Below are positions 1 to 7,648 of a DNA stretch of 64,000 bases, piece after piece. The DNA is from Plantactinospora endophytica (GTDB lineage Bacteria > Actinomycetota > Actinomycetes > Mycobacteriales > Micromonosporaceae), in assembly GCF_016862915.1 (NCBI RefSeq), contig NZ_BONW01000001.1:558001-622000 (forward strand), given 5' to 3'. The stretch's first letter is position 1. Each line of letters opens with the position of its first letter. The notes beneath the pieces were generated by a model. It saw only the letters and a program-made list of their open reading frames with translations, was not told the origin of the DNA and did not search any database. Both the position numbers and the translations under genes were made by a program.

Positions 1-2
1 GG

Positions 3-120
3 CCGGCGAGCGCGGGTTACCTCCTCGCGGAAGATGTCGAACTCCACGACCTCACCGAGTGGACACCGCCCGAGCTTGTGTACGGTGCTCCGTCCCCCTA
101 CCTGCACGGGAGGGTCTGAT
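3..120 (+). CDS. C-terminal end of an unidentified protein (partial, runs in from the left)
   Basis: The third forward frame is open from the window edge to a TGA at 118-120 and gives about 38 residues ending in SPYLHGRV. Its codons end mostly in G or C, as expected for coding DNA here, while the other two frames read as arginine- and proline-rich noise. The visible tail has no motif that I can assign to a family. It is followed by about 118 bp without a gene before the small membrane protein. Too little is present to propose a function; the claim is only that a real gene probably ends here. Confidence 0.45.
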
Positions 121-238
121 ATGGCCAGCCAGGCTGGGACGAAGCGGGTACGCGGCTTATTCACCGCAGGACAGCAGACTGATACTCTGGGTTTTGCCGC
201 GGTTAGCGCCCCGGCACCGCACGGAGGGATGGCCCGCC

Positions 239-397
239 ATGGTTAAAAAGGTCCTCACCTGGGGCGGTCTCGCCTTCCTGGTCTTCTTCATCGCCTACCA
301 GCCGTCCTCCGCCGCCGACGTCTTCAAGTCGCTGGGCGGCAGTCTGCTGGACGTTGCCCAGGGCTTCGGCGACTTCTTCACCGACCTCGTCGCTTAG
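239..397 (+). CDS. small single-pass membrane or secreted protein (52 aa)
   Basis: The ATG at 239 follows a purine-rich GGAGGG at 221-226, a usable ribosome site. The 52-residue product has two lysines after the start, a hydrophobic segment at about residues 6-20 (LTWGGLAFLVFFIAY) and then PSSAA, which resembles either a signal peptide with a cleavage region or a single membrane anchor. The remainder is short and mildly amphipathic. The stop is six bases before the PH-domain gene, so the two are probably co-transcribed. Longer upstream starts in the same frame would add a proline- and arginine-rich stretch atypical of a membrane protein, so I prefer 239. No function can be named. Confidence 0.6.
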   Translation: MVKKVLTWGGLAFLVFFIAYQPSSAADVFKSLGGSLLDVAQGFGDFFTDLVA

Positions 398-403
398 CCG
401 TCG

Positions 404-1285
404 ATGGGCAATCCGTCGGGTGAACCCCCTGAGCCCGAGGACGACGACGAACGTCGACGGCGCGAGCGGGACACCGAGCCGATCCCACGGGTCCGACCCG
501 ACGACGGTCCGCAGTTCGGGACCGGGCCGGACTTCTCGGACGGTCCCTCCTATTCGGACGGACCCGCCTACTCCGACGACATCGGCTACGCCGGCAGCGA
601 GCGCCGGGCCGGCACCCGTGGCTGGGTACGCGACCCGGACCAGGGCCCGGAGATCTCCGAGGAAGAGCTGGCCGGCCTCCGGGTCGACGCCTCGGGGATG
701 CCGCTCGGCCCCCGCCGGGTGCTCCCGCTCGAAGACGAGCCGACCTCCCTGGTGGCCCGCTACCTCTTCCCGACCGAGCGCTACCGGGGCGAGTGGAAAC
801 GGCACAAGATCTCTCTCGCCACCCCGCTGCTGATCGGCCTGCTCGCCACCTTCGTGCTCGGCTACCTCTCCGGCTTCCTCGCCGGGCAGGAGGTCGGCGC
901 GCTGACCACCGTCGCGGTGCTGATCTGGCTCGGCATCATGGGCTGGGTGGCCTGGAAGGTGGCGGACTGGTATTTCGACCGGTTCATCCTGACCAACAAG
1001 CGGGTGATGGTGGTCAACGGCATCATCACCCGGCAGGTCGCGATGATGCCGCTGCTCCGGGTCACCGACATGAAATACGAGCAGTCGCCGCTGGGCCGGG
1101 CCCTCAACTACGGCACCTTCGTGCTGGAGTCGGCCGGCCAGGAGCAGGCGCTCCGCGAGGTCAAGTACCTGCCCAACCCGAACGAGCTCTACCTGCGGGT
1201 GGTCGAGGAGATGTACGAGCCGCAGGCGGTCGAGGCGCGGCTGGGCAAGGAGGCCGAGGAGGCCAAGGCCGACGACGGCGCCTGA
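404..1285 (+). CDS. bPH2-type PH-domain membrane protein
   Basis: This 293-residue protein starts with about 130 hydrophilic, acidic and proline-rich residues, including short FSDGPSYSDGPAYSDD repeats. Two membrane segments follow at about 138-160 and 166-190, then a bacterial PH domain (bPH2, DUF304/PF03703 type) at about 195-275, recognisable from DRFILTNKRVMVVNGII and the MMPLLRVTDMKYEQS core. Such proteins are widespread in actinobacteria, with M. tuberculosis Rv3278c a likely relative, and are thought to sit in the inner membrane; their biochemical role is not settled. It probably forms a unit with the small membrane protein ending six bases upstream. The long disordered N-terminus is the only unusual feature. 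Confidence 0.85.
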   Translation: MGNPSGEPPEPEDDDERRRRERDTEPIPRVRPDDGPQFGTGPDFSDGPSYSDGPAYSDDIGYAGSERRAGTRGWVRDPDQGPEISEEELAGLRVDASGMPLGPRRVLPLEDEPTSLVARYLFPTERYRGEWKRHKISLATPLLIGLLATFVLGYLSGFLAGQEVGALTTVAVLIWLGIMGWVAWKVADWYFDRFILTNKRVMVVNGIITRQVAMMPLLRVTDMKYEQSPLGRALNYGTFVLESAGQEQALREVKYLPNPNELYLRVVEEMYEPQAVEARLGKEAEEAKADDGA

Positions 1286-1587
1286 CGGACGGCGGGACCC
1301 CTCACCTCCGAGCCCGCTGGCGCCGGCGCTCGGCGGGCGCCGACCGGGTGCTCCGGACCCGTCGCACCGTTACCGAGGCGCGGCACGCGCACTCTGCCGG
1401 CCGGACCCGGTCGGCATGCCGTCCGGCGGCGACCGAGGTGTGATGCCGACGACGTCGAGGGCGGCACCGTTGCCGAAAACGGCAATTTCTCCCCCGAACA
1501 TCGAACTGAATCGCACCTTTCCGCCGTAGACCTGCGGGTCCCCGCTGTGGCAGCCTTTCGAATTGGCACCGGCGGGGGGAGGCGGAA
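1286..1587. other. 302-bp gap with a small inverted repeat before the sigma factor gene
   Basis: I see no convincing reading frame here. At 1470-1485 there is a perfect 6-bp inverted repeat (TTGCCG-AAAA-CGGCAA) followed by TTTCT. It could be a weak terminator for the PH-domain gene or an operator for the sigma factor gene. The sequence from about 1470 to 1530 is the least G+C-rich part of the gap and is where a promoter for 1588 would be expected; CGAAC occurs twice there but no clear -35/-10 pair can be assigned. Confidence 0.4.
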
Positions 1588-2301
1588 GTGACGCCGAAGC
1601 ACTCGGTGGACGAGGAGTTCCGCGAGTTCGTCGCGGCCCGCTCGGCAGCCCTGCTGCGTACGGCGTACCTGCTGGCCGGGGACTGGGCGACCGCCGAGGA
1701 CCTGCTCCAGACCGCGCTGACCAAGACCTACCTGGCCTGGAAGCGGCTCGGCGAGATCGAGGCGGTCGAGCCGTACGCCCGGCGGGTGCTGATCAACACG
1801 GCGACCAGTTGGTGGCGGCGGCGCTGGCACGGCGAGCGCCCCACCGAGGTGCTGCCGGAGCGACCCGCCCCGGACCAGATCGAGGAGCAGCTCGAACGCG
1901 ACCGGCTGTGGCGACACGTCCGGACCCTGCCCGTCCGGCAGCGGGCCGTCCTGGTGCTGCGGTTCTACGAAGACCTCTCCGAAGCGCAGACGGCGGCGCT
2001 GCTCGACATCTCACCGGGCACCGTGAAGAGCCAGACGTCCAGAGCGCTCTCCACCCTGCGGCGCCGGCTCGGGGCGGAGGCCGACAGCGCGATGCCGGCG
2101 GCCGAGGCCGGGCTGGCCGCCGTACCCGTCGGAGATGCCGGCGGCGGCGCCGGAGCGTTCGCGCCCGCGCGGGCGGCGAACGGCCAGCTCCCCGTCCCGG
2201 CACCGGAACTGCCCCGACCGCGCCAGGCCGCCTCCCGGCGACCCGCGACCGCCTTTCCGGTACCGGCCCAGCCCGTTCCGGCGGTCGGAGCGGAAGCGTG
2301 A
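1588..2301 (+). CDS. SigE-family (SigE-like ECF) RNA polymerase sigma factor
   Basis: The GTG at 1588 follows the strong site GGGGGAGGCGGA. The product has a sigma region 2 at about residues 10-75 (SVDEEFREFVAARSAALLRTAYLL, with DLLQTALTKTYLAW) and region 4 at about 110-165 (LPVRQRAVLVLRFYEDLSE, then GTVKSQTSRAL), the layout of the actinobacterial SigE-type ECF family. A tail of about 70 alanine- and proline-rich residues follows region 4 and is unusual for a family that generally ends soon after it. The stop overlaps the GTG of the next gene (GTGA), so a sigma factor and a one-TM partner are made together. The activating signal is unknown. Confidence 0.9.
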   Translation: MTPKHSVDEEFREFVAARSAALLRTAYLLAGDWATAEDLLQTALTKTYLAWKRLGEIEAVEPYARRVLINTATSWWRRRWHGERPTEVLPERPAPDQIEEQLERDRLWRHVRTLPVRQRAVLVLRFYEDLSEAQTAALLDISPGTVKSQTSRALSTLRRRLGAEADSAMPAAEAGLAAVPVGDAGGGAGAFAPARAANGQLPVPAPELPRPRQAASRRPATAFPVPAQPVPAVGAEA

Positions 2302-3470
2302 CGCCCATGCTGGAAGATTCGCTGCGCGAGATGTTCGCCGCCCAGGTCGACACCCCACCGGTGGCGGACGACCCGGCCGGCACCGTGATCCGCCGGGGCC
2401 GGGTCGCCCGCCGACGCCGCGCCATGGGCTCGCTGGTGGCGGTGGGGGCGGCGCTGGTCCTGGTCACCGCCGGGGCCGCCTCGTTGGGCGGCGGGTGGCC
2501 GCCGGATCGCCGGTCGGGACCGGCGGCCGGGTTCGGTGTCGACTCGCTGGCCGACGTGACGGTCGGGCCGGTGGAGCCGCCGACCCCCGGCCGGGACACC
2601 GGGATCGGGCTGGACATCCGCAGCGGTGACCAGCTCTGGACGACCGACGGCCGGCGGCTGACCCTGACCGGTGTCGGCGAGGTGACCCGGATCTACCGGG
2701 TACCCGGCGGCTGGGTGTACGCCGGAGCCAGGGAGGTCAGGTTCCTCCGTCCCGACGGCAGCTCCGTCACGCTCAGCGGCGAGGACGACAGGTGGGCGGT
2801 GAGCAGCGACGGTGACCAACTGGCGTTCCAACTCGACACGACCCTGCACGTCGCCCGGATCGGCCCGGCCGGGCTGGCCCTGATGGACTCCGTCGAGGTA
2901 CCCGCCAACACCTGGCCGGTGGCGATCGCCGCCGACCGGGTGGTGGTCTCCGGCGGCTCCCGGGGCTACGGCTTCGTCGACCTCGCCCGTCAGGCCCAGC
3001 AGCCGGCCCGCAACGCCGCCGTGACGACGATCTACGGGGTACGCGGCGACGGGCTGGTGGGGCTGGTCCGGGAGGAGGGCGGAAGTCGGCGCTGCCTGGC
3101 CAGGATCGTGCCGACCGGCGGCAAGCTGCAACCCGCGCAGAGCGGCGGCTGCGGGCTGGGACTGCGCGCCGAGGCGACCGAAGGCGGGCTGGCCCCGGAC
3201 GGCCGCTGGCTGGCCGAGCGGCGCGGCGCCGAGGTCGCCCTGATCGACGTCGACCGCGTCCTGGACGGCGAAACGGCACTCGTCACCTGCCCGGCCGCCA
3301 GCGACGTTCCGCCGGTCTGGGCCGACGACCGGACGGTGGTGACCGGAAACGACGCGCACGTGGTGCGCTGCCGCACCGACGGCACCGAGGAGGCCGTGCC
3401 GCTGCCCGAGGGCGTACCGGAGGACTGGCAGCTTGTACCGAGGCTGACCGCACCCGCCGACGGGCAGTGA
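2298..3470 (+). CDS. single-TM protein with beta-propeller-like exterior, coupled to the sigma factor
   Basis: The GTG at 2298 overlaps the sigma factor stop (GTGA), so translation is coupled. Residues 1-42 are cytoplasmic and arginine-rich toward the membrane (RRGRVARRRR). One membrane segment lies at about 43-63, and roughly 320 residues outside show repeating strand patterns (WTTDGRRLTLTG, VRFLRPDGSS, WAVSSDGDQLAF) like a WD40/TolB-type propeller. This arrangement of sigma factor followed by a membrane protein resembles a sigma/anti-sigma pair, and the protein may hold the sigma factor at the membrane. There is no zinc anti-sigma motif (HxxxCxxC), so the anti-sigma role is inferred from position alone. 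Confidence 0.7.
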   Translation: MTPMLEDSLREMFAAQVDTPPVADDPAGTVIRRGRVARRRRAMGSLVAVGAALVLVTAGAASLGGGWPPDRRSGPAAGFGVDSLADVTVGPVEPPTPGRDTGIGLDIRSGDQLWTTDGRRLTLTGVGEVTRIYRVPGGWVYAGAREVRFLRPDGSSVTLSGEDDRWAVSSDGDQLAFQLDTTLHVARIGPAGLALMDSVEVPANTWPVAIAADRVVVSGGSRGYGFVDLARQAQQPARNAAVTTIYGVRGDGLVGLVREEGGSRRCLARIVPTGGKLQPAQSGGCGLGLRAEATEGGLAPDGRWLAERRGAEVALIDVDRVLDGETALVTCPAASDVPPVWADDRTVVTGNDAHVVRCRTDGTEEAVPLPEGVPEDWQLVPRLTAPADGQ

Positions 3471-3496
3471 GCTTGCCGGCCGGTAACCTCGGTCCG

Positions 3497-4396
3497 GTGA
3501 CGTCCCGCCGGCCCGAGGCACCCGACCCCGGTCACCGGGTCCGGATCGACCTGCACGCCCACTCGACGGCCAGCGACGGCACCCTCACCCCCGAGGAACT
3601 CGTCCGCGCCGCCCGGCAGACCGGACTCGACGTACTGGCCATCACGGACCACGACACCACCGGCGGGTGGGAGCGGGCGGCATCGGCCCGGCCGCCGGGA
3701 CTCACCCTGGTCCGGGGCGCCGAACTCTCCTGCCGCTGGTACGGCACCGAGCCGTCGATCCCGCTGCACCTGCTGGCGTACCTCTTCGACCCGGAGTCGC
3801 CGGAGCTGGTCGCCGAGCTCTCCCGGGTACGCGCGGCCCGCGAGGTACGCGCCGAGCGCATCGTCGAACTGCTCCGCGCCGACGGCGTCGACGTCGACTG
3901 GGCGGAGATCCAAGCCGGTGCCGGTGGCGGCACGGTGGGCCGGCCGCACATCGCGCAGGCGCTGATCCGGGCCGGTCTGGTGGCGACGACCGCCGAGGCG
4001 TTCACCCCGAACTGGCTCGGCGAGCGTTACCGGCTGCCCAAGGACGACATCGACGTGTTCCGCGCGGTCCGGCTGGTCCGGCAGGCCGGCGGAGTACCGG
4101 TGATGGCCCATCCCCGGGCGACCAGGCGGGGCCGGATCGTGCCCGACTCGCTGATCGTCGAGCTGGCCGCCGCCGGGCTGGCCGGCCTGGAGGCGGAGCA
4201 CGAGGACCATTCGCCGGCCGAGCGGGACCACGTCCGGGCCCTCGCCGCCGAGCTGGGACTGCTGGTCACCGGCTCGTCGGACTTCCACGGCGCGCACAAG
4301 ACCGTCCGGCTCGGCGCGTACACGACCGAGGTCGAGGCGTACGAGCGGATCGTGGCGGCGGCGAGCGGGATCGGCGTACTCACCGACCCGGGCTGA
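3497..4396 (+). CDS. PHP-domain metal-dependent phosphoesterase
   Basis: The PHP fold is clear from DLHAHSTASDGTLTPEE near the N-terminus, AITDHDTTGGW, the GAELSC glutamate, RPHIAQAL, MAHPRA and the C-terminal SSDFHG, which together supply the His/Asp/Glu ligands of a trinuclear metal site. At about 300 residues it matches the YciV/RNase AM group, which hydrolyses 3',5'-nucleoside bisphosphates and the 5' ends of short RNAs. The exact substrate here is inferred. The GTG at 3497 is preferred because TAACCT (3484-3489) ends seven bases upstream, a -10 element for a leaderless transcript. An in-frame GTG at 3467 overlapping the previous stop is the alternative. Confidence 0.85.
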   Translation: MTSRRPEAPDPGHRVRIDLHAHSTASDGTLTPEELVRAARQTGLDVLAITDHDTTGGWERAASARPPGLTLVRGAELSCRWYGTEPSIPLHLLAYLFDPESPELVAELSRVRAAREVRAERIVELLRADGVDVDWAEIQAGAGGGTVGRPHIAQALIRAGLVATTAEAFTPNWLGERYRLPKDDIDVFRAVRLVRQAGGVPVMAHPRATRRGRIVPDSLIVELAAAGLAGLEAEHEDHSPAERDHVRALAAELGLLVTGSSDFHGAHKTVRLGAYTTEVEAYERIVAAASGIGVLTDPG

Positions 4397-4531
4397 CCTC
4401 GGCCGACGGCCGCCGCAGCAGCAGCCCGCTGCCGTCGACGTTGCCGACCGAGGTGCCGGGTCGGTGCCGTCGTGATCGGGAAGGGGTGTCGGATCGACGG
4501 GGGTGTCGGACCGGCATGGCAGGATCGGGGC

Positions 4532-5464
4532 GTGCGAAGGCCATCGTCCGCCGGCAACCGGACTCCTCGACCCCGTGGCAGCCAGCCCGAGCAGTTGGGT
4601 TTCGACGGGATGCCCGAGCGACTCTTCGTCTGCACACCGAGCAAACTCGGCGCGTACACGGACTGTCCGCGCCGATACCGCTACTCCTATGTCGACCGGC
4701 CCGCCCCGGCCAAGGGTCCGCCCTGGGCACACAACTCGCTCGGCGCGAGCGTGCACACCGCACTGCGCAACTGGTACGCCCTGCCGATCGACCGCCGTCG
4801 CCCCGAGGCGTTGCCGACACTCCTCAAGGGCACCTGGGTGCGCGAGGGCTACCGCGACGACGAGCAGGAGCGGGCGGTGTTCCGCCGGGCCCTGGAGTGG
4901 TTGGAGTCCTACGTGGAGACGCTCGACCCCGGTGACGAGCCGCTGGGCGTGGAGCGGGTCGTGGCGGTCAAGACCAGCGTGTTGGCGTTCAACGGCCGGG
5001 CCGACCGGATCGACTCGCGCCCCGGCCCGGACGGCCCCGAGCTGGTGATCGTCGACTACAAGACCGGGCGTACCGGGCTGGACGCCGACGACGCCCGCGG
5101 CTCACAGGCACTCGCGCTCTACGCCTACGCCGCCGAGCGGGTCTTCCGGAAGCCGTGCCGCCGGGTAGAACTGCACCACCTGCCGACCCAGACGGTGGCC
5201 GGGCACGACCACACCGTGGAGTCGCTCGCCCGACAGCTCTCCCGGGCCGAGGACACCGCGCGGGACATCATCGCCGCCGAGCGGGCGGTCGCCGACGGTA
5301 CGGATCCGGACGACGCGTTCCCGGTCTCGCCGGGCATCCGTTGTGGCTGGTGTGACTTCCGCCGGAGCTGCCCGGCCGGCGCGGACGCCCCCGAGCGGGA
5401 GCCCTGGTCGGCGGTGGAGCGGGCACTGGCCCCCGTCGAGCCGGGCGACGGGGCAGCGGAGTGA
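4532..5464 (+). CDS. RecB-family PD-(D/E)XK nuclease with iron-sulfur cysteines
   Basis: The conserved region begins at MPERLFVCTPSKLGAYTDCP. It carries the nuclease core with FNGRADRID and LVIVDYKTG (Asp and the D-x-K pair) and an early cysteine (DCPRRYRYSY) that pairs with a late CGWCDFRRSC cluster. These four cysteines are the signature of the 4Fe-4S cluster in AddB/Cas4-type nucleases. Length, about 310 residues, suits a stand-alone DNA end-processing exonuclease rather than a helicase-nuclease. The GTG at 4532 is six bases after CAGGAT, matching the leaderless pattern used in this genome; ATG 4610 is a shorter option. No Cas genes or CRISPR array lie nearby, so a repair role is more likely than immunity. 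Confidence 0.8.
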   Translation: MRRPSSAGNRTPRPRGSQPEQLGFDGMPERLFVCTPSKLGAYTDCPRRYRYSYVDRPAPAKGPPWAHNSLGASVHTALRNWYALPIDRRRPEALPTLLKGTWVREGYRDDEQERAVFRRALEWLESYVETLDPGDEPLGVERVVAVKTSVLAFNGRADRIDSRPGPDGPELVIVDYKTGRTGLDADDARGSQALALYAYAAERVFRKPCRRVELHHLPTQTVAGHDHTVESLARQLSRAEDTARDIIAAERAVADGTDPDDAFPVSPGIRCGWCDFRRSCPAGADAPEREPWSAVERALAPVEPGDGAAE

Positions 5465-5485
5465 CCCAGGAACCGGGCCGGGCGA

Positions 5486-5558
5486 CGGCGCCACCCGTCG
5501 GCCGATCAGCGCGTTGACCAGCGTCGACTTGCCAGCCGACGTTCGTCCTCCCACGGCA
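5486..5558 (-). pseudogene. relic of a dynamin-like GTPase gene (P-loop region only)
   Basis: Read on the minus strand, the gap between the nuclease gene and fur encodes AVGGRTSAGKSTLVNALIG followed by RRVAP. This is the P-loop (Walker A) start of bacterial dynamin-like GTPases and is too specific to be chance. Homology stops after RRVAP, where intact members continue with further switch regions, and no remaining GTPase motif (DxxG, N/TKxD) is found nearby. The relic lies directly downstream of fur in the same orientation, as if the rest of the gene had been deleted. A Walker A motif alone cannot function. Confidence 0.65.
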
Positions 5559-5609
5559 GGAAGTCCCGGTTGCGGCGGGGCGCGGGCGGAGTGAGACGGC
5601 CGGCCCGGC

Positions 5610-6035
5610 TCAGTCGTCGGTGGCTCGCCGCACCTGGCAGGCGGGGCAGAGGCCCCAGTAGGTGACCTCGGCCTCGTCGACCTCGAAGCCGTACGAGGTC
5701 ACCGGGTCCAGACAGGGTGCCGAACCGACCGCACAGTCCACGTCGGCGATCTCCCCGCAGCCCCGGCAGACGACGTGGTGGTGGTTGTCGCCGACCCGCG
5801 CCTCGTAACGGGCGGGAGATCCGGCGGGCTCGATCCGGCGGGAGAGCCCGGCCCGGGACAGCGCGCCGAGCACGTCGTAGATCGCCTGGGTGGAGACCGA
5901 GTCGAGGCGCCGTCGTACCCGGTTGGTGATCTCCTCGACCTCCAGATGGCCGCCACCGGCCAGCACCTCGAGGACGGCGAGACGCGGCCGGGTGACCCGA
6001 AGGCCCCTCGACCGGAGCAGTTCCTCGCCAGTCAT
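5610..6035 (-). CDS. Fur-family transcriptional regulator
   Basis: The 141-residue protein has the usual Fur layout: a winged helix at about 1-80 (GLRVTRPRLAVLEVLAGGGHLEVEEI, then VSTQAIYDVLGALSRAGL) and a dimerisation and metal-sensing half with DNHHHVVCRGCGEIADVD and a second cysteine pair, CPAC, near the end. The two CxxC pairs form the structural zinc site. Its spacing and LRVTRPRLAVL resemble the FurA/CatR group, which responds to peroxide or iron, but no catalase gene is adjacent, so the regulon is open. The ATG at 6035 has GGGAG just upstream. It is divergent from the DUF2231 gene, sharing a gap of about 210 bp. Confidence 0.9.
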   Translation of the reverse strand: MTGEELLRSRGLRVTRPRLAVLEVLAGGGHLEVEEITNRVRRRLDSVSTQAIYDVLGALSRAGLSRRIEPAGSPARYEARVGDNHHHVVCRGCGEIADVDCAVGSAPCLDPVTSYGFEVDEAEVTYWGLCPACQVRRATDD

Positions 6036-6246
6036 CTCCCTATCACAGCACGTCGATGGGGCACCAACAAGGCGGATGGCGGCCGATCGTGGCGGTCGCC
6101 ACACCACCCGAAGCCCCGCACCGAGGGGTGGAACCTGACTGAACCGGGCCGACTCGATGCCCGTGTACCGGTATAGGTCACGAATGACGTGACCGGATTT
6201 TCGTACCGTCAGGGTCTCCCGGTGGGAGCGGAGCAAGGAGGCGTCG

Positions 6247-6723
6247 GTGTTCAGGGAAGTCATGGGTCTCCCCGCGCACGCGCTGTTGGTGCACGCGGCC
6301 GTAGTCTTCGTGCCGCTGCTCGGCCTGGTCGCGACCGGGTACGCGGTGCTGCCCCGGTTCCGCAGCCGGCTCGACTGGGCGGCGGCGGTGCTGGCGGTGG
6401 TCGCCCCCGTCTCCGCCTTCTTCGCCATGCAGTCCGGCGAGGAACTGCGCGACGTGTTGATCGCCAAGAACTACGGCCCGGAGATCCTCCAGAAGGTGGA
6501 CGAGCACCAGGGCTACGGCGACCTGACGTTCTGGTGGAGCCTCGCCCTCGGTGTGGTGACCATCGTGCTGCTCGTACTGACCAGGCCCCGGGCCCGGTCC
6601 CTGCCGAAGTGGCTGGCCCTGCTGCTCGGCGCGATCGTGGTGGTGCTCGCCGCGCTCAACGTCTGGTACGTCTATCTCACCGGCGACACCGGCGCCGAGG
6701 CGGTCTGGCAGGGCGTTCTCTAG
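6247..6723 (+). CDS. DUF2231 four-TM membrane protein
   Basis: The GTG at 6247 sits after GCAAGGAG, a good ribosome site. The 158-residue product begins with the DUF2231 hallmark GLPAHALLVHAAVVFVPL and has four hydrophobic stretches at about 10-30, 38-58, 95-115 and 122-145. The family's histidine-bearing first helix (PAHxLLVH) suggests heme or metal binding, and some members are paired with cytochromes or metal carriers, but no such partner is seen here. A loop with KVDEHQGYGDLTFWW lies between helices two and three. It is transcribed divergently from the Fur regulator, which could control it through the shared gap; I saw no obvious Fur box. Confidence 0.8.
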   Translation: MFREVMGLPAHALLVHAAVVFVPLLGLVATGYAVLPRFRSRLDWAAAVLAVVAPVSAFFAMQSGEELRDVLIAKNYGPEILQKVDEHQGYGDLTFWWSLALGVVTIVLLVLTRPRARSLPKWLALLLGAIVVVLAALNVWYVYLTGDTGAEAVWQGVL

Positions 6724-6782
6724 GCCGGCACCACTGGTCGGCTAGTCGGCACTCCTGGTCGGCGCTTCGGGTGCGGCGGCGT

Positions 6783-7121
6783 TCAGAAGAGGGCTCGGGA
6801 GCAGAGCAGGCACATCAGCACCAGTACCACCGCGCCGCCCACCAGGCCGACGCCGTAGGTCAGCGTCCGTGCGCTGCCCTCGTCGGCGTCCAGGGCGGCG
6901 TGGTCCTGGGCCGGCAGTGGCCGTGGCGGTGCCGGCTGGACGTGCAGCGGTGGGCGCCAGCCCGGCGGCGGGGTGATGCTCGGCGGTGGGCCGGGATACT
7001 GGATCTCGGGTCGTACGGGCGGCGGCGCCGGAGTCGCGGCGGACTCCGGGGTGTCGGCGGGTGGTCCGGTCGGCCGACGCCAGAAGGCGTCCTCGGCGGA
7101 GTTCCCGCTCTGCGTCGTCAC
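6783..7121 (-). CDS. proline-rich protein with a C-terminal membrane anchor (112 aa)
   Basis: Starting at GTG 7121, the first 75 residues are hydrophilic and proline-rich (TPAPPPVRP, PGPPPSITPPPGWRPP). A single membrane segment (TYGVGLVGGAVVLVLMCLLCS) ends almost at the C-terminus, the topology of a tail-anchored protein. The start is supported by TAGCGT eight bases upstream on the coding strand with no Shine-Dalgarno sequence, fitting a leaderless transcript. Such proteins are often mislabelled as initiation factor 2 because of proline content; there is no enzymatic motif. It lies divergent from the 61-residue gene at 7251 and convergent with the DUF2231 gene. Confidence 0.6.
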   Translation of the reverse strand: MTTQSGNSAEDAFWRRPTGPPADTPESAATPAPPPVRPEIQYPGPPPSITPPPGWRPPLHVQPAPPRPLPAQDHAALDADEGSARTLTYGVGLVGGAVVLVLMCLLCSRALF

Positions 7122-7250
7122 GCTGTCCGACGCTACCAACCCAAGCCGTCCCCGGCCCCTCGCCGGGTGTTCCCGGCGGGTCTGCCGGCCCGGTGATCCT
7201 CGGCCTCCTCGGGTCGTGGAACGGCACCGAGGCCCCGGTAAGCTTGCCCC

Positions 7251-7436
7251 GTGCCCGGGACGGAGAAGCAGCACCCCACGAGTGTCACGCGGAACGACGA
7301 CCGATCGGTCGAGCGGGCCGGCGAGCACCGGGTGCTGCCCGAGCAGTCGGTGGACGACACCGACCGGGGCTGGGGCGAGCGGCCCGAGTCCAACGACGAC
7401 CGGCTGCTGGCCGAGCGCCCGCCACACTGGGGCTGA
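7251..7436 (+). CDS. small conserved hydrophilic protein (61 aa)
   Basis: The GTG at 7251 follows TAAGCT by six bases, a leaderless start. The charged 61-residue product ends in the pattern DDTDRGWGERPESNDDRLL followed by AERPPHW, which I recognise from small actinobacterial proteins of unknown role: an acidic middle and a C-terminal R-L-L-x-E/D-R-P-P-H-W. There is no membrane segment or cysteine. It is placed just before the 51-bp repeat array and shares a gap of about 130 bp with the oppositely oriented proline-rich gene. Function unknown; confidence rests on the familiar C-terminal motif and on codon use. Confidence 0.6.
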   Translation: MPGTEKQHPTSVTRNDDRSVERAGEHRVLPEQSVDDTDRGWGERPESNDDRLLAERPPHWG

Positions 7437-7440
7437 CCCG

Positions 7441-7644
7441 GCCGAACACGGCTCGGGGCGGATCGGGCCGAATCCGGCTCGGGTCGACCTGGCCGAACAC
7501 GGTTCGGGGCTGATCCGGTCGAATCCGGCTCGGGTCGACCTGGCCGAACACGGTTCGGGGCTGATCCGGTCGAATCCGGCTCGGGCCGACCTGACCGGAC
7601 GCAGCTCGGGGCTGATCCGGCCGACTTCAGCTCGGACTGATCCG
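7441..7644. repeat. 51-bp tandem repeat array (four units)
   Basis: Four consecutive units begin at 7441, 7492, 7543 and 7594. Units 2 and 3 are almost identical, while 1 and 4 are more diverged. Each 51-bp unit is itself two related halves of about 25-26 bp built around GAACACGGTTCGGGGCTGAT and TCGAATCCGGCTCGGGTCGA. Because 51 is divisible by three, long open frames appear on both strands, but their repeated 17-residue content and lack of a start site argue against a protein. It fills the gap between the 61-aa gene and the end of the SAF-domain gene. Confidence 0.85.
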
Positions 7645-7648
7645 GACG

